Assembly: GCA_021432605.1 (NCBI GenBank)
Contig: MU271144.1
Span: forward strand, 2,724,606-2,788,605
Direction: 5' to 3'
Length of the DNA: 64,000 nt
Source of the DNA: Coniochaeta sp. PMI_546
Lineage: Eukaryota > Ascomycota > Sordariomycetes > Coniochaetales > Coniochaetaceae
The notes under the pieces were generated by a model. It saw only the letters and a program-made list of their open reading frames with translations, was not told where the DNA came from and made no database searches. The translations under genes were made by a program, and so were the position numbers. How positions within the stretch are numbered: the stretch's first letter is position 1; each line of letters opens with the position of its first letter. Below, one piece after another: positions 1 through 10,467 of this stretch.

Positions 1-2915
1 CTCGGTCTCGAACAGGTCGAAATGAACTCCGGCAGCGAGGTTCTTTACCAAGTAGAGATATCATCCAATCCCTCCTGAAACGAAATTGCAAGCGTGGGCG
101 TTTTCTCATTATGGCCAAGAACTGTTCAGATAGTAAAGAGTTTTCTGCGATCTTTCAGCTCTCAGGCATGGCACATGGCGATAGCATCAGAATGTGGTAC
201 ATACAATTCTTCGAGCCTCTGCATCATCTGAGACAGACTTTCAAGTTTAATCAACGTGGAAATGGGCACTGAAACCGGATCACCACGTCGGGGTACTTCA
301 GCAGTTTTCTGCTGTCCTACAACATCATTATGGAAGGCGTGAAATAATCAGGAGAGGGTAGCCGTGCAACTGTCCTTGAATGCATTGCACCGATGATGCC
401 TCGCGATTCACTGATCCGCGGTAAGCATGAAGCAATCCCACTGTCGTTGTAGCGCAACCCCTGCCCGTATACTTAACCTTTCCATGTCCCAGAGCTGGAT
501 GGCCCATATATTGTGTAGACATGGTTTCCTCCAGAACTACCTTATGTTCGTGCAAGTTTGTACTCTCGTTCCAAAACCGGTGACTGCAACAAGGCCGTGG
601 TAGATGATCGTGCTTCTAGACCTCACCATTGGAAGGTACAGGACGCTACGCAATCTTCCTTTGGCATCTTGGAATTCATCTGACAACATCGGAGAAGCGC
701 TGCAGTCAACTCTCTTGAGACATCAGGGCTCCTCTTCACACCATGTCTGTCACGACGAGCAGTTCTGTTGATAACACCCACCCTGGCGTAGGGCTTGCCG
801 AAGCCTGGTCTCTGCATAGCATCCATCGAGGTCAGGAGATGCCCATCGGGCCCTTTCCGGTACGAGGATTGGAGCGGACGTAGTGAGCGTAGGACTGGTC
901 ACGCGGTGGTCACATGCAGAAGCAGGGCCTTGAGTGTAAGTTCGGGCAGTTTTGAGCGCAGCCATACTCGAGCTCTGCAGATCGACTCTTTTCCTGCTTA
1001 CAATGTACAGACGGACATGCGTGTCCTTGAATTAGGCGTCTTTGGCCAGCTCTCGAGAATGCCTGATCACAACATTACAGTCTCAGCATACTGTGTAAGC
1101 GAGGGACCAGGGCTACGCTCCATTCGCATCGTGGACCATTCCCCTGTACAATATGTGGCCCCTCGGGAGGTGCATCGTTGGGCGCGGAAAATGATCCGAT
1201 TCAGACACGATATGCGAATAAAAGTTGGTGTTGAGCCGCTGTGATGCATGTCATTGCGTTAGCCGTCATGCAAGGCCGGGCCTATGGCCTCGTCGCCCGG
1301 TCATGTCAGATGGACAAGGAACACGGCACGGACATGGGTGCTCCAAGCTCGGGCTTCTAGAATCATGTGGGTACTCCAGTGACAGCGCCGACGAGCGGTT
1401 ACAGCCGCTGTCGTCGGTGCATTACGGCGACCAACTGGAGGCCACGAAGGTCCGCTTCGGCGCCCGAGGTAGCCAGGGTTTTCGTTATCTGGAACATTAA
1501 TTCGATCGGGATCAGCAACACATGTTACAACGATGATGGAGCGGGATGGAATTTCCGGCCGCCCGTGTGCTCTGCGAACGCTCTTGCCCATGATGGTCTC
1601 GACGTCTCGTATGGAGCTCGTTTATCTCGCGCTAGTCAAGGCTGTCAGGTGTGTGGAGATGCTCAAATGCAGCAAAGTGGAAACTCGGCGGCAGCAATCA
1701 TTTGTGGCATGCCGGGGTAGGTGTGGATCATCACCACACCACAGTATGCACAACTCGGGAAGAATATTTGGAGGATGGAGCCGAGTTCGGCATGCCGATG
1801 AATCCTACGGAAACCAAGTAGTCTTAGGCCGGTCTCTCCGACAGTCATTTAATGGTTCCATTTCACGCCGGTTATACCACACTGGAGTACAGGTGCGGCT
1901 ATACTAGAGGTCTATGGGCGGGTGTCCGGACATCGGCCGTTGGTTACACAGCATCATGAGAGTCGCAGCAACAGAGCACATGTTGATTGTGGTTCCTCGC
2001 AGAATGCTTGTGCCACGTGCGACGGTCGCATGGCGCTGTCCTAGCTTTGCCGTTGCGATGCTTCCGGCACCCTTGTCTAAGCGAAGCAAACTCTGCCCGC
2101 CAGACTGCCATTCCGCCTTTCATATGCGGTTCAGTGACGTGCTTATCAACCTGTAACTGGCTGGATGCCAATGTTCTTGCTTCCAACTTTCCAATGGAGG
2201 CGGCTGGGTCGTCCTCCCGGACCAGTAACCGATAAGCAATACAGAAATCGGCCCTCTGACCAAAGCCGAGGATGGATGACACTAGCTCGCTAGCGTAGGA
2301 GTTTCCGACAAGGATCTCGACTTGATGCTTGATTGTGTTCCAAAGTGAGGCCTTGAAGGCAGCATGCATTTTTGGAGTCAAGTGGCAGCACAACGGCTTC
2401 ACTAGGTTCCTTGTGTCTGGACAACCTGCCGGCTCGAAGACGGGTACTTAGAAAGTGATAGTAGAGATATCAAGGGTGGCAACCTAGTGTGTTTCCGGAG
2501 CCATCCTGACATCCAGTAATGCTCCCCCGGAGGGACCTTGGCCCGTCCTTGGCCGAGTGTGGTAGAACGCAGGACAAGTGGGATTTGCGGAGCCATCTGG
2601 ATCCAACACATCGCCGGCCCGAGCTCTGAGACCAGGTGGACGGCTCGCACCTGCCCGATCTTTTTGTTTAGGGGGGCACTCGTCTGATACCAGTCTACCT
2701 ACTATTTAGTGCTCTTTGTTCCCCCCACATTCCTCCAATTTCAAACTCAAGCAGCTGGAAGGCGGAGGACTAGATGAACCTCAAGTACATAGGTCGCAAC
2801 CCGCCCCTCGACTAGACATACTTTCGTGGCAAGGTCTCATCAGGGGTCCACAAGCTCACTGTCATACGACTACGCAGAGATTCTTCAGATTTCGCTGAGA
2901 CTTCGGACATCGACC
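1..2915. other. Left-edge region, no recognisable gene
   Basis: No open frame here resembles a family I know. The longest open frames are about 150 codons (795-1244 on plus, 1944-2402 on minus), and the minus one begins with GTG, not ATG. Neither has a convincing fungal start context or introns that would extend it into a recognisable protein. The last 200 bases before 2916 should include the promoter and leader of the aminotransferase gene. Decayed gene fragments or non-coding transcripts cannot be excluded. Confidence 0.5.
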
Positions 2916-4482
2916 ATGGTACTCGTCAACAAAGGAGCGGGCACGCCGCAAAAACAGGAGAAGTCAGCGGTATTACACAGGCATCTGGACCACCAGTTTC
3001 TCCCATTGGAGAGAACTGCAGGTAACTACCTCTACACCGAACATGGCCAGAAGATTTTCGACGGGTCAGGCGGTCCCTCAGTGGCTTGCTTAGGCTGGGG
3101 CAATGAGAGAGTTGTCGATGCAATCGTGAAACAGCTACGAAGCACTCCCTATTGTGCCACCGTTTTCTATACGACACGTGTGGCCGAAGAACTGGGGCGA
3201 TTCTTGGTCGATTCTACCAAAGGCCATATGGCACGAGCCTATATCGTTAATTCTGGTCAGTCTTGAGCCTGCAATCAGTAACAATCGGTGACAATCACTA
3301 ATACAGTACAGGCTCTGAGGCAATGGAAGCTGCTGTGAAGTTGGCGCGGCAGGTCTTCCTGGAGAAAAGCCCTCCCGAGCCACAGCGGACACGATTCATA
3401 GCTCGACAGCAATCCTACCACGGCACGACCCTTGGGGCCTTGGCGATCGGGGGTCATGCCTACCGTCGGGAGCACTTCGAGCCGCTTCTACCGCACAACG
3501 TGTCCCATGTGTCGCCGTGCTATGCATACAGACAGAAGCAATCATCGGAGACGGACAACGAGTACGTTGCAAGACTGGCAAGAGAACTTGATGATGAGTT
3601 TCAGAGAGTCGGACCAGACACAGTCTGCGCTTTTGTTGCTGAACCGGTAGTCGGAGCTGTACGTATTGCTTCGATGACCGTCCCCACGAAGCGGAAATAG
3701 ATGACTAACAAGTAGAACAAGGCGCTTGGATGCGTGCCTGCGGTCCCTGGATATTTCAAGGCTGTGAAGGCAGTGTGTGATAAGTATGGCGCGCTTCTGA
3801 TACTCGATGAAGTGATGTGCGGCATGGGTCGCACAGGAACACTCCATGCTTGGGAGCAGGAGGGAGTGGCACCGGATATCCAGACCATTGGGAAATGTCT
3901 AGGCGGCGGATATCAGCCGGTTTCAGGTGTGCTCGCAAGCCACAAGGTTATCGATGCACTGGCGGGAGGTAGCTCGTAAGTCGAAGATGTTTAAGTCAGT
4001 CCCTTCCAGTCATACTGACATTGGCCAGGGTATTCGTTCATGGCCACACTTACCAAGGCCACCCAGTCGGCTGTGCTGCAGCCCTTGAAGTGCAACGTAT
4101 AATCCAGGACGACAATCTCCTGGACAATGTCAAAGAGATGGGACTGTTGCTTTCCAAGCTTCTTGTTGAGAAGCTTTCCAGCCATCCCCACGTCGGCGAC
4201 ATCCGAGGCCGAGGCCTGTTCTGGGGACTCGAACTGGTGGCAGATAAGAAGACAAAAGCTGCATTTCCCTCGGCAGCCCATGTGTCAATGGAAATTTGTG
4301 AGAGGGGATTGTCGGAAGAGTACGCTCTCAGCGTGTATCCCGCGGGAGGGGGAGGGGCTGAAGGTCTTCAAGGAGATGCTATCATCATATCGCCTCCGTA
4401 TACGGTGACCAAGGAACAGATCGAAATGCTCGTCACCACGCTGGCACGTATGATCGATGACTACTTCAAAGCTCGAGACTGA
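2916..4482 (+). CDS. Class-III (PLP-dependent) aminotransferase
   Basis: Predicted PLP enzyme of the acetylornithine/ornithine/omega-amino-acid aminotransferase class, moving an amino group from an amine or omega-amino acid to a keto acid. Four exons join in frame to 464 residues: 2916-3255, 3312-3658, 3722-3975 and 4029-4482. The start is the ATG just before VLVNKGAG. Family marks are the early G-N-Y-L-Y-T-E-H-G segment, N-S-G-S-E-A-M-E for cofactor phosphate binding, and L-I-L-D-E-V with Asp258, expected to contact the pyridine nitrogen. I-G-K-C-L-G-G-G follows, with Lys287 as the expected Schiff-base lysine, 29 residues after the Asp as in the family. The length is normal for the family and nothing looks broken. 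No N-terminal targeting signal is obvious, so a cytosolic location is inferred. The substrate cannot be read from the sequence, and the neighbours do not suggest a pathway. Confidence 0.9.
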
Positions 4483-5152
4483 GGAAGTTGCCGAGGCCGA
4501 TTCAAACGAGGGATTGATGATAGGCCAGTAGTTCAGACGCATCTGGTGCTCTGTGACAAGTACGTTGATGTTGCTGCAGGAGGTGGGGTCCTTAGGGAAG
4601 CAAGTACTTCCAGGTATGACCTGGAAGGCTGGCTGCGACGGACCATGTTTGGGACGATAGTGATGCTGTACTTCGAGTTATTCCTCATTGGTACTGAGAA
4701 TTGATGTCTGAGCAAAGTAATCTTCCCTGAGCAACGGTCTCAATGGTGCCGGCACAAGCACTGTGGTAAGACTGAGGAATGCGGCAGACGGGAAATTCAA
4801 AGAAGGGATGCCGCTCAAGTAACTTTAGGCTCCGCACTAACTGAAAGACATAGTGAGACCGGCTAGATTACACCTTGCAGGAACGCACTCTCCATCTCTT
4901 TTCTTCTTCCTGAGAGTATTCATGATTTTGCTGAAGATGTCTTTCAATGTCCGATGTCCATCATGATATTTGTGTAACGACCACCACACTGCCAAACTGC
5001 TAATCCCTGATAGTCGTATTTCCGCTTTCGGTCTAGCGTCATTTCTTGGCCCCCACTACCAGGGCCAAGCTCCCGCTCGTGTCATGATGTCCTCCACCAA
5101 GCAGCCGCCGGCTCCCCAGCGCTACATCTTCGCACAACTCCTGGCAGGAACC
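4483..5152. other. Intergenic: aminotransferase 3' end and EXO70 promoter
   Basis: This holds the 3' flank of the aminotransferase gene and the upstream region and leader of the exocyst gene. Two further ATGs at 5084 and 5087 are in frame with EXO70 and would add 22-23 residues. I prefer the downstream ATG because the fungal Exo70 proteins I know start there. No repeat or RNA gene is visible. Confidence 0.6.
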
Positions 5153-7166
5153 ATGGCGGTTGGTCTCACCAACGGTCGCCATGCGGCCGACGAAGAGGCG
5201 CGTGCTGAGGTTGATGTCCTCAACTCGCGACTTGAAAAGACCACCCAGTTGACCAAGAAAATCCAAGCTTCTTTGGGCAGACTCGAGGCTACAGGCAAGA
5301 GCGTGCGCGAGGTCGCAGGGCCTCTCAATGGGGAGACGAAGAGGCTACAGACGCTCAGCCACAGTAAGATCTCATTGTTCCATCGTCTGAGCTCTCCGAG
5401 CTCATGCGCACCCCTAGCAGCATGCTCTGGCAGATTACTTACGAGGCCTGTCCACAGACATTGATTCAGTCATTGCAGCCATCGAGCGACTTCGCCAGCC
5501 AGCAGATAGCAAGAATGACGAGGAGCAGATCATTCGTATGGGTCCGGATAAGGCTGGGCTGTCGCGTTACCTGGATTCCATCAAACGACTCAACAGGGCA
5601 CTTTCGAACATGAAAGCATCCAACCTACGGTCAACCCAGCAGACCATGTCCGAGCTCCAACGGCTGGTAAAGTCAGGCAACATGGCACTTGAGAATCACT
5701 TCGACAAAATCCTGCGCGCCGAGACGCCACCTGCCATCGAACCCTTACACTTCGTCACCAAGAAACAGCCGTTTCCGGTGCTTTCACAGGACAAGATAAA
5801 CAGGCTCGGTCTGGTGAACTCGTACGTTGCGGGAGTCTACCGCGAGAGTGGTGGCGCAGCAGCACCGCAGGAGTCGCCGGTAGCAAAGATTTATGCCGAG
5901 ATCAGGGGCCCGTACCTCTCCGCGACTCTTGCCAATCTAGCACAAGCCAGCGTCAACACGGCCAAGAAGAAGAACGACGCCATCTACAAGGCAGAGACGA
6001 ACGGCATGAAAACATATGCCGAGGCAATGGAGGGTCTCTTCCTCGCGGAGTACGAAAATATCTGCAACATCTTCATGAGGGATGACTGGGGACCTGTGTT
6101 CCAGTCGACCTGTCAGGCGGCACTCATGGAGCTCGGCCGCACTGTGCGCGAACTGAACAATCACATCAAGGCGCATCTGCAGACGGACTGTTATCTCGCC
6201 TATGAAATTGTCGAAATCATCTCCAACCTCTCCAACAACCTGGAGAGTCGCACAGGCGAGTTGAAGGGCTCGCTTGCCGCGTCCCTGAAGCCTGTCCGGG
6301 AGACAGCCAAGTCCTCGCTCGCCGAGCTGCTCGAGGACACTAAGCGGAGGGTGCAAAACCTGCAGACTCTACCATCAGACGGAGCACCAATTCCGATCGT
6401 ATCGGATACAATCCAGCGACTGCAAACCATGGTCAACTTCCTCAGGCCAATATCAAGCATCATGATATCCCTCGGCGACGGGGGTTGGAAATCTGCAGCC
6501 GCGTCGCGTGGGGGCGCAAGCGACACCATTCCCAGCCTGGCGTCCTTCGATATCGGCGCAGACGGCAAAGAGATCTTCGCGCATTACTGCACGGACACCA
6601 TCGACGTGCTGATGGGAGCGCTGGATGCACGGGCGCGGGCGCTCCTGCAGAAGAAATCCGTGATAGGCGTCTTCCTAGCCAATAGCGTGACCATAATCGA
6701 GCGGATGATCGCAGACTCCGATCTGGCTTCCCTGCTGGAGGGACGGCTGGGCGTGCTGGACCAGTGGCGCAAGAAGGCGACGAGCTTCTACACTGAGACG
6801 TGCAAGGACGTCAGCGTCCACCTCTTTGACGTGATCCACACGAACCGCTCGCAGCGGCCGCCGAGCGGCGGCGGCGGGATGATCGACTCGGCTTCCATCA
6901 TGAAGGCGCTCAGCTCGAAGGACAAGGAGCAGATCAAAGCCAAGTTCACGGCGTTCAACGCTTCGTTCGACGACATGGTTGCCCGCCACAGACAGTACAG
7001 CATGGAGCGCGAGGTCCGGCAGATGTTCGCCAAGGACATGCAGAGTCTGATCGAGCCGCTTTACAACCGGTTTTGGGACCGCTATCACGAGATTGACAAG
7101 GGGAAGGGGAAGTACGTCAAGTATGACAAGGCGTCGATTGCTGCCGTGTTCAGCGGCTTGTACTGA
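5153..7166 (+). CDS. EXO70: Exocyst complex subunit Exo70
   Basis: Exo70 is a subunit of the octameric exocyst, which tethers secretory vesicles to the plasma membrane at growth sites such as the hyphal tip. It binds PI(4,5)P2 and Rho GTPases. Two exons (5153-5363 and 5458-7166) join in frame to 639 residues, the normal fungal length. The start M-A-V-G-L-T-N-G-R-H-A-A-D-E-E-A-R-A-E and the following heptad-rich segment match fungal Exo70 N-termini. The intron falls in the early part of the coding sequence, after L-S-H and before I-D-S-V-I-A-A-I-E-R-L-R-Q-P. The rest is the helical-rod Exo70 domain, ending with a basic segment G-K-G-K-Y-V-K-Y-D-K-A-S, as expected for the lipid-binding C-terminal tip. 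It sits in tandem with the aminotransferase gene, with no functional link apparent. Confidence 0.93.
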
Positions 7167-9631
7167 GAGGGGGTGTTTCTTCATACCATCGGGGCCCGGA
7201 ACAGTCGCCACCACGACGTATTATCGAGGACCCCCATGCTTGGAGGTGGTAAAAATCAGGCCACTTTCGCAGATGTGATGATTTACACTACGCATCACAC
7301 CGCTCGCGGCTCGGTTTCCGGCTCAGTTCACTGGCTGCGGCCGTCGGTAACAACACGACGATCTACGATTGGGACGACCGGCAGACAATAGACCGCGGTT
7401 TGCGGAGAACGGGAAGCTCGGCATTCCGTGCGTAACATGCGTGGCTCGACGATCGTAACGGCTATCATCGCGGGACATCGGCCTTAGCCATGTTGCCTTG
7501 GCGGATTGATCGGTCGGGACCGGTTTGGTATCCGGTCTGTCTCATTGGCAGCAGATTACGGTCTATGGTGTGCTATCACGACAGCATCGTCGATCGGCTA
7601 GGGGTTTGAGCACGATCGTGTGTAACCGATTTGGTGTGGATTGTTCAGAGCAAGAGTGGCTCGGGCAACTCGAGGTGACAGTGAGCGGAAACTGCATAAT
7701 GATGTGTCGGTTTTGGAACTGCTGATGTTCTCTGGTGCGTGTTTCGATTCTTTTGGGAAGGCCGGACGGCCATTATGACATGATACCACCTCTTTTGGAA
7801 GCCGGGCGTTGCAGGTGTCGGCTCGATTCGGAGATTGTTAGTTTGCTACCTTCTACAAACACGATTGTTGGTTTTGTTCTTGATATGAGATGTGAGATGT
7901 GATATTGAGCTCTGGCGAATCATGGGTCGGCCCGGAGGGCAGGCATCCGTGGTTGATCGATATCCGGGTGCGGATACTACGTTGGTGGCCGAGTATAAGA
8001 TGCACAACTATGTTAGGAATGTTATATCAACAGCATGTAGCGTGGAACACAGCCCTCCTGCTAACTGCAGTCAGCTCCAGACTGTCTAGTCGGCCCATCA
8101 GGGTTCTCCAGTGTTGGCGTTTCCAGAAGATGACTGTTCCTCATAAGAGGGGCTAAGAATGCTCACCGGTTTCAATGTTTGTGACAAGTAATCTCGAGAC
8201 TCAGGTCATAGTCAAGATAAAGCAGGTGAGTCACACTGGCCATCACGGCTCATGTTGTATTGTCTGGTCGGTGTATGCATACCTAGGAGGGTACTTCGGT
8301 GTACTGCGTCGTCGAGATGCAATAGGACCCACCTCTTTGAGGGCCACGAGGCAGACAGCAAGGTAAATTCAATAGATCTCACTCTTTCGCAGAGCTGGTT
8401 GGGCTATTTCGGAGTGGAGTTGGAGGTTGTGCAATGGAGTCGTTACAGGTGTGCAGCAGAGGTAGGGATGCATGTATACTCGCATGCCACGCACATAAAG
8501 ACCTATCGACTGCGAGTTGCGGGGTTGGATCACCTCGAAGTGGCATTGGCTGTGTAACCTTGACTTACATGAGCATAGTGCTGCGCCCTGGATGTTGAGA
8601 GGGGGTGAGGGGTGATAAACATGTCTATGTCACCCCCATGGTGGCTGCAGATATGCAGCCTTGTGGTTGCCCATGCGGAGAAGGGCGGTGATGAACAAAA
8701 GTGGAAGATATCATAGGGTTCCAACCTCGATATCAAGACACGATCGCAAGCATGAGCCTACATATCGCACCTATCATAACGTGCCTCAGTCGAAGCAGCT
8801 TCCCCTCTCCTGCGTTGCGGCGTGGGTGCCTGGGATCACTCAAAGCCCGATATCAGTTGGAGAAAGTGGAAGTGTGGTATCAGTTGTTCTGTGTTTGATC
8901 TCAAGTACACGATGCGAAGCTCCGCTGGAGCTCAGCAGATTTCAACGACATCCTTTCCGCCATCCCCGAGGTATCATATCTCATCCAAAGTGCCGTATTG
9001 ACCAACCAACACCATCCTACCAAGAAAAACGCCAGACCAGTTCTGCAAGCGCAGTCCACGGTGTCCTTGCCTCGTGAAAAGCAACATATGCCGCCTGAGT
9101 GCAACAGATACAGAATGCAGAAGGAGACGGTAACGTAAAACGCCAGAGCTCCCATCGTCCTCCCAGGTCAAAATCGAGAAAAATAGCAAGGCAGGGTATC
9201 GTAAGACGCACAGCTCTCTCGGTACATGGTGGCGCGAGTTGTTCTTTAATGTAACAAAAGGGTGCAGTTACAGCGCATCGACCACCACGCCCGCAGATCG
9301 TGTCGGGCGGGGATGGATGGCGGTGCAGGTCACGGTGTAGCAACTAGGTCGTCTCGTAGCTCAACGCGACGCTGAAAGGTCCAGGTCACAGTTGGCGATT
9401 CCAGTTGGGGAGAGCGAGCCTGAAGGAGCGTGTTCATTTGTCGAAACGTCGGTTGATGGCGAGAGATCTCGTCAACGACGTGACAGAGTAGCCAGGAATG
9501 AAGGTCGAGGACTCCAGAAATGACGGGCATCTCCATATTAAGAGAACCGGTGAATGAAAGGCTTGGCGAGCAGGGCTGCAGAACAGCTTGCAGCCCTGCA
9601 GGCTCCTCAATTGAGTGCGTCTGCATCGAGC
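7167..9631. other. Gene-poor stretch, left part
   Basis: About 2.5 kb downstream of EXO70 without an ORF I recognise. Open frames are short, overlap each other on both strands, and lack a good start context or family motifs. A TGAGTCA heptamer occurs at 8227-8233 and an 11-bp perfect hairpin at 9570-9599, listed separately. I see no transposon, tRNA or rRNA. Confidence 0.5.
9570..9599. repeat. Perfect 11-bp inverted repeat (hairpin)
   Basis: The arms gcagggctgca (9570-9580) and tgcagccctgc (9589-9599) are perfect inverse complements separated by eight bases. On the minus strand the hairpin begins about 30 bases after the stop codon of the possible small Cys-rich ORF, so it would lie in that transcript's 3' region if the gene is real. 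Confidence 0.6.
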
Positions 9632-9751
9632 CTATGGGCAGCGAGCGCAGTGGGAGCTCCCAGGGCAGTAGTCATGGGTGCCAAAGTCGATCGCCTTGCA
9701 GCAGAAGGAGCAGCAGTGGTTGACAAGGGGCTGGTATTCTTTGACGGCCAT
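9632..9751 (-). CDS. Possible 39-residue cysteine-rich small protein
   Basis: A short ATG-to-TAG frame of 39 codons on the minus strand. The start has a good context (A at -3, GCC after the ATG) and is preceded by a C/T/A-rich stretch of the kind that often forms fungal leaders. The product has seven cysteines: C13, C14, C17, C18, C29, C35 and C38. C14-x2-C17 and C35-x2-C38 are arranged like the two knuckles of a zinc ribbon, and His34 precedes the last pair. There is no signal peptide and no membrane segment, so a secreted effector is unlikely from sequence alone. I do not recognise a family. It could equally be a chance ORF, or one exon of a larger gene whose remaining exons I cannot see. 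A 97-codon frame on the opposite strand (9554-9847) overlaps it and looks less gene-like. Confidence 0.3.
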   Translation of the reverse strand: MAVKEYQPLVNHCCSFCCKAIDFGTHDYCPGSSHCARCP

Positions 9752-10171
9752 CTTGACAAGATTGGGGGATTAGGTTTGGGAGTGGATTGTATCAGGTATT
9801 TGAAGTGGGTAATGGGTGAGAAAGAGGTGCTATTTGTCTCGGCGTAAGGCGGGTGAGCAAGTCGGACAGTGGCAGAGATTATGTATAGGAAGATGAACAG
9901 GATTGCTGGGATGGAGGAGAGTTTAAGTACTCGGGCTTCGATGCCGTTGAAGGATCTACAGAACTTTCTGAGTCTTGGTGGTCGTACTACTGGGAGATGG
10001 ACATGCGGGACAAGGATCCTTCATATAGCTATGACTTGACGCTCAAACCCCAGCAAGGGGTGGTATCTGGTTAAGGCGGAGAGGAATGGACGGGCAGTGG
10101 TGAGAGGCAACATGTCGAGGGAGAGGGTGGGGTGGCCGCATTCAGGAACAAAGAAAACAAGAGAGGTGATG

Positions 10172-10181
10172 TACACGTGTA
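10172..10181. repeat. TACACGTGTA palindrome, copy 1
   Basis: One of four exact copies in the window of a 10-base palindrome with a CACGTG E-box core. CACGTG is a typical basic helix-loop-helix binding core, but function here is inference. Confidence 0.45.
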
Positions 10182-10457
10182 GACAGGGCCAGTAAGAAGA
10201 TGCCCAGCAATTTGCGCCAAGGGGATGAATGAAATAGAGTTTCGTTGCTGATGGACAAACCCACGGACACTTAGCTCACCCCCTCGATGATTAAGGCCAG
10301 GGTCAGGGGCTGACGTGAAAAGAAGTTAGACTTGAAGATAGGACGGAGATGCAGCGGTGTGGCACAAGGAGGGTCACGAGGCAGCGGAACGGAAGAGACT
10401 GACAGACTGTCGGGATGAAAATTGGACTGTGAGCTGCTTTGGCCTCTAGTGTAGACC

Positions 10458-10467
10458 TACACGTGTA
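10458..10467. repeat. TACACGTGTA palindrome, copy 2
   Basis: Second exact copy. The bases flanking it differ from those around the copy at 10172, so the two are not parts of a longer obvious repeat. Confidence 0.45.

Noticed and set aside
1944-2402. 152-codon minus-strand frame near the left edge
   Set aside because: It starts with GTG, has no family resemblance and no splice sites that would extend it convincingly.
5084-5152. Upstream in-frame ATGs of EXO70
   Set aside because: The 22-23 extra residues are not like known Exo70 N-termini; the downstream ATG gives the familiar start. Not excluded without transcript data.
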